From NCBI GenBank assembly GCA_903922535.1, contig CAIXUF010001334.1:1-11953 (forward strand): DNA of 11,953 bases. Direction: 5' to 3'. The notes under the pieces were generated by a model. It was not told the DNA's origin. It was given only the letters and a program-made list of their open reading frames with translations, and did no database searches. The stretch comes from Candidatus Hydrogenedentota bacterium. Lineage in GTDB: Bacteria; Hydrogenedentota; Hydrogenedentia; Hydrogenedentiales; CAITNO01. Numbering within the stretch: the first letter of the stretch is position 1; the number at the start of each line of letters is the position of its first letter. The position numbers and the translations under genes were made by a program. Below are positions 9,101 through 11,953 of the stretch, one piece after another.

Positions 9101-11952
9101 TCGACACTGTCCTGTGCCGTGGCGCCCTGCTCCACGTAGACGCCGCCGATCTGGATGTAGACGACCATTTCGCCGTTGAGTGTGATCACCGGACGCTCCG
9201 GCGGCGGGGCGAACTCAAGCGTGTAGGTCGCACCCTGCCCCGAAACGGCGGACTGGAGATCGAACAGATGCACCAGTGCCTCCGTTGCCGGCGGCTGGCC
9301 CTCCAGGCGCACCACGCGGCGGGTCTGCCAGGCATTGGGACCAACGAGAACCTGCTTGCCGTCATCACGCCGCACAGACAGCAACGCCTGGCCGCCGCCG
9401 GTCGGATCGTTGAAGCGTGCATAACACCAGCCGGGTTCGGCAGGCACCGTAACGGTGTAGACACCGCCGTCGGTGTTCACCTCGATGCCGCTGTTGACGC
9501 CGGTCACGGGGAACGAGAATCCCCCGCTGGTGTACAGGCGGTCGGGCATCTTGTCAATATCCGGCATGTCGTCCGCCAGGAAGTCGGGCCGGCCGTCGGC
9601 CGCAGGCTCGTCCACCGCGACCACATGGGTGGTCGGATGCACGTTCACCTGGTCGATGAGGGACTGTACCTTGTCTCCCAGGTTGGTGACGTGCTCATAG
9701 GTGGCGTCGAATCCGACAAAGCTTCCCTGCAGCGTGGAAGTCAGGTTCCATTGCGCCACGGAGACCGAACCCGGCTCAAGGGTGCCGAAATTGGCCGTCA
9801 GCGACGGGGTCTTCGGGGCTCCGTTGACCTCGGAGGACAAGATCTGGAAGCCAATCAGAAGACCCTTTTCGTTCTCCACGATGCGGGGCTGGCCCGAGGT
9901 GATGGTGAACGAGTTGGCCGTGCCCGCGCCGGTGTTTTTCACCCGCAGGCCAAGCGCGAACGGAACGGCCGGCTCGATTTCCGGCGTGAACGGGTCGTCG
10001 CCGTAGACCGTTTCCTCGAGGAAATAGTCCAGCACCAGCTTGGGATCGGGATAGACGTCTATGGCCGCCGGGAAGAGCGGCATGGATGTCGGCTTCCCTC
10101 CCAGGGTGTAATTGACCGTTCCGGAAACGTAGTAGGTCTTCATGGCCGTGGGCGCCGCATCCCGCCCGGGAATGAGCGTCCAGTTTGCCGTGCCGGTGGT
10201 CGAGGGGAAGATGGTCCCGGTGCCGTCAATGGCATCGACGCCGGAGAGCACGGGTCCCTGGATCTCGAACAGCGAGGTGGCGTCGTTGCCGACTTGGTCC
10301 GAGACCTGGATGCTCACCGAGAGGTTCTCAATGGCTTCGCTTTCGTTGTCGTTGCTGACGCCAAGGGTGGCCAGGAAAGCGGAGCGCGTAACAACCGCAT
10401 GCTGGTCGATCTGCACCTGCACACGGGCGCACACACCGGCCTCGGGGTTCGCCGAGAGCACCTGCTGGTAGTAGACGAACGCGTCGTAGTAGTCGGTGAA
10501 GCCCAACTGCTGTGCGAAAGCGTCGGCGTTGCCGAGTATTTCGGCGAAGGTGGCGGCGGTGTCGCGCGCGATGAAGTCGGTGCTCCAGCCGTCCGGAACG
10601 TCGGCCATGTCGTAAATGCCCTGCGACTGATATTCGACGGTCCGGTTCAGGCGCTCGATGGTCTGCGTGATTTCCGCCTCGGTCAGGCAGGCGGGCCGCG
10701 GCATGGCGAGCAGGACGGCCTTCTCCGCGTCGGAAATCATGCGGCCGGCCTCGCTGGTCTCGTCGACAAAGACTTCAATCTGGCCGAAGATGCCGGAAAC
10801 CAGTGCATTGTCCGCCGCGCCGACGGCCTCGAACCAGCCTTTGATGTCTCCCGTAAACAAGGCCTGCTCGCTGTAACGCACGTAGACCGCCAAAGTGAAG
10901 TAGGCATTGTATTTGTCGGTGGTGCCCAGAAGGTCCAGCGATTTTGCGCCATGCAGGCTGTCGTAGAGAGAGGTGGATATGCCGAGCAGTTTGGCGGCGC
11001 TGTTCAGCGCATCGCCGGCGCCGCAGGGCATGTTCTCTCCGCCCAGACCGTAGCAGTCGCGCAGGACGCCGCAGACGCAGCCGACAACATCGCTCGATCC
11101 GCCGGTAAGCAGGCCGACTCCGAAGTCCGCGAGGCAGCCGGGGATGTTGCCCAGGACGCTCTTGATACATTCCGCGCGGGCCTTCATGTATTCGGGATTG
11201 CTCGGGTCAGGCAATCCACAGGCAAGAAGCGACAAGGCCTCCTTCCAGCAGGGAAGGGGAATCGGAATGCAACCCAGTAGCGAACCGGTGCACTTGCAGG
11301 CGCTTATCTGCGTGAAGGTGGACGGAACCGTGATGGTCGGGTAGCGCGGCGGAGGCGGCGTGTCGCAATCGGTGCACGGGGTGACCGGGTCCGGGCTGTA
11401 GGTGTCTATGGGACGCGAGTCGCCTGCGGGCGCAAACGTGGGCACCCATATATTGCAATTGGGATTCGGCTTCGGGCGGAGATAGACTGGAACCTGGGTT
11501 TCAATCGGGAATCCGCAGACATAGACGTAGCTCAACCGCATCTCGCCCGTGGAACACTCGTCCTCGTAGGGAACCGTGGTGTCCTTCTCGATGGCCCGCT
11601 GGTAGATCTTGACCGGCACGACGCGCTTTGACATGGCAGGAATCGGTCCCAGGTCCGTGGCCAGGGGCTCGACAACCCACAGGCCGCGGTTGGTGACGAA
11701 AAGCTGTGCGGCATCCGCATCGACCAATCCGTGGTTCTCGATCTCGAGGTCAACCTGCTTGTCTTCATCAAGGTCAATCAGGGCCGGGGTCACGGTGACC
11801 ACCGGAGCGGGAACGTGCGTCTCGAACACCGGCGTGACGTGGATAATGTACTCATCCACGATCTGTGTGGGTTTGACGGTCCACTCGAAGCGCACGGACT
11901 CGATGGGCAGGAAGACGGACACCTCCTTGAGCGTGCCGCCAACCACCTTGAC
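1..11952 (-). CDS. Giant multidomain extracellular repeat protein, partial at both ends
   Basis: One uninterrupted minus-strand frame covers the window: 3,984 codons with no stop, reaching both edges, so neither the true start nor the stop is visible. The product is a mosaic of extracellular modules: beta-sandwich and Cys-rich segments (residues 1-917 of the visible part), a DUF5011-like domain, PEGA-like and PASTA-like domains, a right-handed beta-helix (1297-1763), about 21 Ig-like units (1764-3504) with a dockerin-like pair inside the twentieth, three HYR domains (3505-3753), a second PASTA-like domain and two Kre9/KNH-like repeats. Low-lysine, Val/Thr/Gly/Asp-rich composition and regularly spaced cysteines point to an exported protein. 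No enzyme motif was recognised. Likely role (inference): cell-surface stalk, adhesin or scaffold. The coding frame is certain; the function is not. Codon use is GC-rich and looks uniform throughout, with no sign of a frameshift. Confidence 0.95.
202..480 (-). repeat. Kre9/KNH-type (Ser-Thr-rich) repeat 1
   Basis: Visible residues 3825-3917. VTSPNGGETW, then AHAITWNQVGLTGYVAVLL, SWTIPASVAPGSAYRIHVIS and ATFTI are the successive parts of the bacterial version of the Kre9/KNH-type domain (PF10342): 'SPNGGExW..G....I.W', 'G....I.L..G', 'W.IP......G..Y.I.V'. It begins immediately after the PASTA-like domain. A second copy starts 294 bp further along. The family is often a tandem surface module of unknown ligand. 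Confidence 0.82.
481..675 (-). other. PASTA-like domain 2
   Basis: Visible residues 3760-3824. VPNVTGMAQSAAQAAVLAAG, LTVGAVTTECGS, RVINQIPSGGTV and YGSPVALVVSTG follow the PASTA layout closely: 'VPNVxGM', a helix ending in 'AAGLTVG', 'VINQxPxxGT', and 'GSxVxLVVSxG'. Compared with domain 1 at 8706-8533 it is nearer to the family consensus. Two cysteines (TECGS and TGPC) could be paired. It joins the last HYR domain to the KNH-type repeats. Confidence 0.85.
694..1440 (-). repeat. Three tandem HYR domains
   Basis: Units at 1440-1192, 1191-943 and 942-694, each 83 residues, with openings DATAPVF, DKTGPVF and DKTGPVF. Each has the HYR strings: PSNK or PSNR, SCxALVPDFTA or SCQARVPDFTA, DxC, VTLSQ or ATLSQ, VTxVxVTATDAAGN. 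HYR (hyalin repeat) domains are extracellular Ig-fold modules associated with adhesion. The change from the array's VECGG/DNC units to these is sharp, so they were joined as a separate set. Units 2 and 3 share the DKTGPVF opening and are closest. Confidence 0.9.
1441..1677 (-). repeat. Ig-like unit 21, last of the array
   Basis: Visible residues 3426-3504, 79 residues. DTTRPVITLNG, VIVECGG, AVDNCDSSV, GGDTVNAGVAGTYVV and VTRTVIV are the block A strands with both cysteines. It shares its opening with the strand that closes unit 20 after the dockerin-like insertion, and it passes directly into the first HYR domain at DATAPVF. Confidence 0.88.
1681..2172 (-). repeat. Ig-like unit 20, split by a dockerin-like insertion
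   Basis: The first part (2172-1981, visible residues 3261-3324) runs DTTPPGIHLNG, VECGSNY, AGDACAGDLTG, VGVYTVTYTVNY, a normal unit up to its second-last strand. The usual turn (D-S-H-G-N) is missing; instead the dockerin-like pair follows (1980-1705). The expected last strand, TATRTVRV at 1704-1681, comes afterwards and leads into VDTT of unit 21 as in every other unit. The unit therefore seems complete but interrupted. Confidence 0.8.
1735..1965 (-). other. Dockerin-like pair of calcium-binding EF-hand loops
   Basis: Two duplicated halves are seen. The first is DVNGDGNVTPID (1947-1912) followed by VLILINDINANG; the second is DVNGDGSVSPLD (1818-1783) followed by VLLVINALNALD. Loop positions 1, 3, 5 and 12 are Asp, Asn, Asp and Asp, as needed to bind calcium in type I dockerins. 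A Pro-rich linker (LPDPPTPPSPPPY) joins the halves. WQNPVNPYDVNGDG is a usual lead-in in planctomycete-style dockerins. Positions 10-11 are Pro-Ile and Pro-Leu rather than the Ser-Thr typical of clostridial cellulosomes, so the partner, if any, is probably not a classical cohesin. Its position inside an Ig-like unit is unusual: dockerins are often terminal. Confidence 0.88.
2173..2646 (-). repeat. Ig-like array, block A': units 18-19
   Basis: Units start at 2646 and 2409, both 79 residues, and return to the block A style: TVECGG, TDNCD, GGDxVNxAVAGTY, DSHGNxA. Unit 18 ends SRAVMVV and unit 19 ends TRTVTVA. They are followed by unit 20, which is interrupted by the dockerin-like module. Confidence 0.88.
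2647..3357 (-). repeat. Ig-like array, block B': units 15-17 (copy of block B)
   Basis: Units start at 3357, 3117 and 2883 (80, 78 and 79 residues). Unit 15 matches unit 6 (QAECG, YKDAGATAYDVCAG, GVYTV, VDDGNGN, RTVTVADT); unit 16 matches unit 7 (QYxTVECGG, SGxYYVxYS, IVTVEDT); unit 17 matches unit 8 (DVCEG, GGDAVNTAASG, AMDSHGN). The three starts all lie 2,124 bp from their partners, showing that the block was copied as a set. All three have the cysteine pair. Confidence 0.88.
3358..4767 (-). repeat. Ig-like array, block C: units 9-14
   Basis: Units start at 4767, 4536, 4305, 4074, 3822 and 3588 (77, 77, 77, 84, 78 and 77 residues). Most share the LVGP opening, an ECGxPY or ECGSxY turn and GNxQT before the closing strand, which mark them as a subfamily formed by local duplication. 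Unit 12 (4074-3823) is the odd one: an inserted loop containing DMIPYDELTGDTLFP, loss of the GN turn (DGVTWGS) and a linker QDHLPP in place of DTTPP. Unit 13 has INCGDDY for ECGG. Both cysteines are present in every unit. Confidence 0.88.
4768..5481 (-). repeat. Ig-like array, block B: units 6-8
   Basis: Units start at 5481, 5241 and 5007 (80, 78 and 80 residues). Units 6 and 7 have DVCAGxxT instead of DNCDTSLN, and a shorter middle loop without GGD. Unit 6 has YNVDDGNGN and unit 7 has YSVSDGKNTN. Unit 8 has DVCEGRL and GGDAVNTAA. It also has an unusual GRTCTVTY, where others read GTYxVxY, adding a third cysteine. The same three kinds of unit in the same order recur at 3357-2647. Confidence 0.9.
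5482..6663 (-). repeat. Ig-like array, block A: units 1-5
   Basis: Five tandem units with boundaries (at the Asp of DTT) at 6663, 6429, 6192, 5955 and 5718; four have 79 residues and the first 78. Consensus pieces are DTTKPVI, VTVECGG, YxExGATATDNCD, SLNVxVGGDxVNPA, GTYxVAYDVTDSHGN and RTVTVV. Both cysteines are kept in all five. Unit 1 carries an extra cysteine (VVTCNAHDS), where others have VxY. The fold is that of DUF5011/HYR-like bacterial Ig domains, probably forming a stiff stalk. Units 2-5 are the most alike, indicating recent local duplication. Confidence 0.9.
6664..8064 (-). other. Right-handed parallel beta-helix domain with choice-of-anchor-Q-like end
   Basis: Visible residues 1297-1763. 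It opens in DUF1565 style (NAANTNGPWDGNAWETAFQD, then VWVAAGNYTG and GVKLYGGFAG), followed by coil after coil bearing GGA/GGG motifs (GGALR, GGALIC, GGAIYT, GGAIAA, GGAFC) and F-x-x-N motifs (FVAN, FTGN, FNSN, FSEN, FANN, FRGN, FFDN, FSRN). The GGA-plus-FxxN pairing is the hallmark of chlamydial Pmp-type and related beta-helices. It ends YSDVEGGYYGEGN, then CSPCIDAG (near 6777) and DMGAYE (near 6690), which is typical of the choice-of-anchor-Q domain. No pectate lyase catalytic residues could be recognised, so a binding or adhesive role is more likely than an enzymatic one. It sits cleanly between two Ig-like units. Confidence 0.88.
8071..8304 (-). repeat. Ig-like domain with first cysteine replaced by Tyr (pre-helix copy 2)
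   Basis: Visible residues 1217-1294. DTTPPAITLKG, SIEYRGVYSEPG, ATDNCASGL, VLGTYTVSYTVDDGNGN and TRLVTV are the unit strands. Where the array has ECGG, this unit reads EYRG, while the second cysteine in DNC is kept and is therefore unpaired within the domain. The closing strand runs into PVYSILRVNA, the beginning of the beta-helix, without a gap. Confidence 0.85.
8305..8532 (-). repeat. Cys-containing Ig-like domain (pre-helix copy 1)
   Basis: Visible residues 1141-1216. It starts DATAPLITVLGG, has MECGGDYVEHG and VDNCATGQ, then VLGTYAVEYSA and AARMVYVVDTT. This is the same fold as the large array downstream, with both cysteines present (C-x14-C spacing). It directly follows the PASTA-like domain and shares the boundary Asp with the next unit. 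Confidence 0.85.
8533..8706 (-). other. PASTA-like domain 1
   Basis: Visible residues 1083-1140. VTGLKQIDAVSAILAAGLVV, GNVTEACGF, GTVLAQDPP and PGRAVNLTIV follow the PASTA layout: a helix with 'A...L..AGL.VG', a strand, 'G.V..Q.P..G', and a closing 'G..V.L.V'. The central 'Q-P' turn is present as QDPP. Classical PASTA domains occur in penicillin-binding proteins and Ser/Thr kinases; here there is no kinase or transpeptidase, so it is a free-standing extracellular module. A second copy sits about 7.9 kb further into the gene (675-481). Confidence 0.75.
8722..8940 (-). other. PEGA-like domain
   Basis: Visible residues 1005-1077. The pattern TIAPASALAQGAQWKLDN, then VPPGGHTITFQAV and TGETRVVNGVYK, is the usual layout of PEGA-like carbohydrate- or surface-associated beta domains: 'xGAxWxLDxGxW', 'PPGxHTxxF', 'GxTxxVxGxY'. 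Such domains are common in surface proteins of Lentisphaerota-, Planctomycetota- and Hydrogenedentota-type bacteria. A structural role is likely. It abuts the PASTA-like domain with only a few residues between them. Confidence 0.65.
8965..9201 (-). repeat. DUF5011-type Ig-like domain lacking the cysteine pair
   Basis: Visible residues 918-996. PVITLNG, then IQIGGVYVEQGATAQDSVDGD, SIRI, VGSYLVVYNV and MTRVVHVV are the successive strands of a bacterial DUF5011 (surface Ig-like) domain. It carries the classical 'DSVDGD' loop and no cysteine, whereas most later units have ECGG and DNC. It may be the ancestral form of the fold in this protein or a separately acquired copy. It is separated from the other Ig units by the PEGA-like and PASTA-like domains. 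Confidence 0.8.
9202..9615 (-). other. Linker and beta-rich segment before first Ig-like domain
   Basis: Visible residues 780-917. It opens with an acidic stretch (ADGRPDFLADDMPDIDKMPD) followed by a beta-rich segment containing GWCYARFNDPTGGGQAL, LLSVRRDDGKQVLVGPNAW and ATEALVHLFDL, ending in AP/P repeats that lead into the Ig-like domain. In the giant proteins I recall, this acidic DxxPDxDxxPD stretch follows CARDB-like segment 2 directly, so it is probably part of the same ancestral module. No function can be assigned. Confidence 0.45.
9616..10041 (-). other. CARDB-like beta-sandwich segment 2
   Basis: Visible residues 638-779. Key strings are YGDDPFTPEIEPAVPFALG, VKNTGAGTANSFTITS, PRIVENEKGLLIGFQIL and STLQGSFVGFDATYEH. 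The 'NTGAGTA' turn is typical of CARDB-type Ig folds (cell-adhesion-related domain found in bacteria). Together with segment 1 it forms what looks like a conserved two-domain unit. It probably acts as a structural or adhesive module outside the cell. The strings are distinctive enough that a profile search should settle the family at once. Confidence 0.55.
10042..10440 (-). other. CARDB-like beta-sandwich segment 1
   Basis: Visible residues 505-637. It starts VCARVQVQIDQHAVVTRSAF and contains VSNDNESEAIENLSVSIQV, a pattern of a beta-sandwich describing differing strands, then ANWTLIPGRDAAP and YTLGGKPTSMPLFPAAIDV. This string of motifs (a tryptophan strand followed by IPxRDAAP, and the closing MPLFPAxIxVYPDP) matches a module I recall from several giant bacterial surface proteins, always followed by the segment annotated next. 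I cannot attach a Pfam name with certainty; CARDB-like is a structural guess. Confidence 0.5.
10441..11022 (-). other. Probable alpha-helical segment of unknown family
   Basis: Visible residues 311-504 are rich in Ala, Leu, Glu and Gln with few Gly or Pro, unlike the beta-rich rest of the protein. Examples are LNSAAKLLGI, EITQTIERLNRTVEYQS, TAATFAEILGNADAFAQQ and DYYDAFVYYQQVL. This indicates a helical bundle between the Cys-rich segment and the CARDB-like modules. There is no recognisable catalytic or binding motif. It is the only sizeable helical part visible and may be a spacer or a binding domain. Confidence 0.5.
11023..11298 (-). other. Cysteine-rich segment, 11 Cys in about 92 residues
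   Basis: Visible residues 219-310 begin CKCTGSLLGC and end ENMPC. Eleven cysteines alternate with short hydrophobic stretches (PIPLPCW, LSLLACGL, VLGNIPGC, VVGCVCGVL). The spacing suggests small helices held by disulfides. I recognise the general pattern from other giant bacterial extracellular proteins, where such a segment precedes a helical region and CARDB-like modules, but I cannot name a family. It is not a zinc-ribbon or EGF pattern. The hydrophobic stretches are too short and too broken by Cys, Gly and Pro to be confident membrane segments. Confidence 0.55.
11299..11952 (-). other. N-terminal visible segment: beta-sandwich region and Pro/Cys-rich linker
   Basis: Visible residues 1-218. 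After a hydrophobic beta-rich stretch comes a segment containing DLEIENHGLVDADAAQL and VVPVKIY. This resembles the first half of a CARDB/NEW3-type beta-sandwich, in which 'NHG' marks the conserved turn and the segment ends by describing a boundary strand. It is followed by paired cysteines (DECSTGE, VYVCGF) and a Pro/Cys linker (PDPVTPCTDCDTPPPPRYP) leading to the next segment. The first residues come from the middle of a domain, so more protein lies upstream, outside the window. The CARDB/NEW3 assignment rests on pattern only and is weak; the segment clearly looks extracellular. Confidence 0.5.
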
Positions 11953-11953
11953 C

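Noticed and set aside
8821..11280. Plus-strand ORF of 819 aa
   Set aside because: Also in antisense register to the minus gene; no family resemblance, no ribosome binding site or start context, and it crosses several clear minus-strand domains.
11023..11298. Membrane-spanning segments in the Cys-rich stretch
   Set aside because: Hydrophobic runs are short and broken by Cys, Pro and Gly, and the region sits between extracellular modules, so disulfide-held small helices are more likely.

Overview
The whole window lies inside one gene. On the minus strand, the frame whose codons start at positions divisible by three stays open from 11952 to 1 (3,984 codons). I translated it line by line and found no stop. 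Neither the start nor the end of the gene is in the window, so the signal peptide, C-terminal anchor, promoter and terminator are all unseen. There is no intergenic DNA and no RNA gene, mobile element or CRISPR array.

The product is a giant, mosaic, secreted or surface protein. In order from the N-terminal side (high coordinates to low): a beta-sandwich segment and a Pro/Cys linker (11952-11299); a segment with 11 cysteines (11298-11023); a probably helical segment (11022-10441); two CARDB-like beta-sandwich segments and a linker (10440-9202); a DUF5011-type Ig-like domain without cysteines (9201-8965); a PEGA-like domain (8940-8722); a PASTA-like domain (8706-8533); two Ig-like domains (8532-8071); a right-handed beta-helix with a choice-of-anchor-Q-like end (8064-6664); a tandem array of Ig-like units of about 79 residues (6663-1681), whose twentieth unit is split by a dockerin-like EF-hand pair; one more Ig-like unit (1677-1441); three HYR domains (1440-694); a second PASTA-like domain (675-481); and one complete plus one partial Kre9/KNH-type repeat (480-1) running out of the window.

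The high GC content, the planctomycete-style dockerin (DVNGDGxVxPxDVLxxIN), the beta-helix with a choice-of-anchor-Q end and the Cys-containing VECGG/DNCD Ig repeats suggest an uncultured or environmental bacterium of the Planctomycetota, Lentisphaerota, Verrucomicrobiota or Hydrogenedentota type. This is inferred from domain style only; no phylogenetic marker is present.

No catalytic domain is recognisable. The parts make most sense as a long extracellular stalk carrying binding modules (beta-helix, dockerin-like, KNH-like), used for adhesion, cell-surface architecture or holding other proteins. The points most worth a second look are the dockerin-like module nested inside an Ig fold, a three-unit block of Ig repeats duplicated at a constant 2,124-bp distance, and the block layout of the array (A-B-C-B'-A'). 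The long plus-strand open frames are codon-use shadows of this gene.
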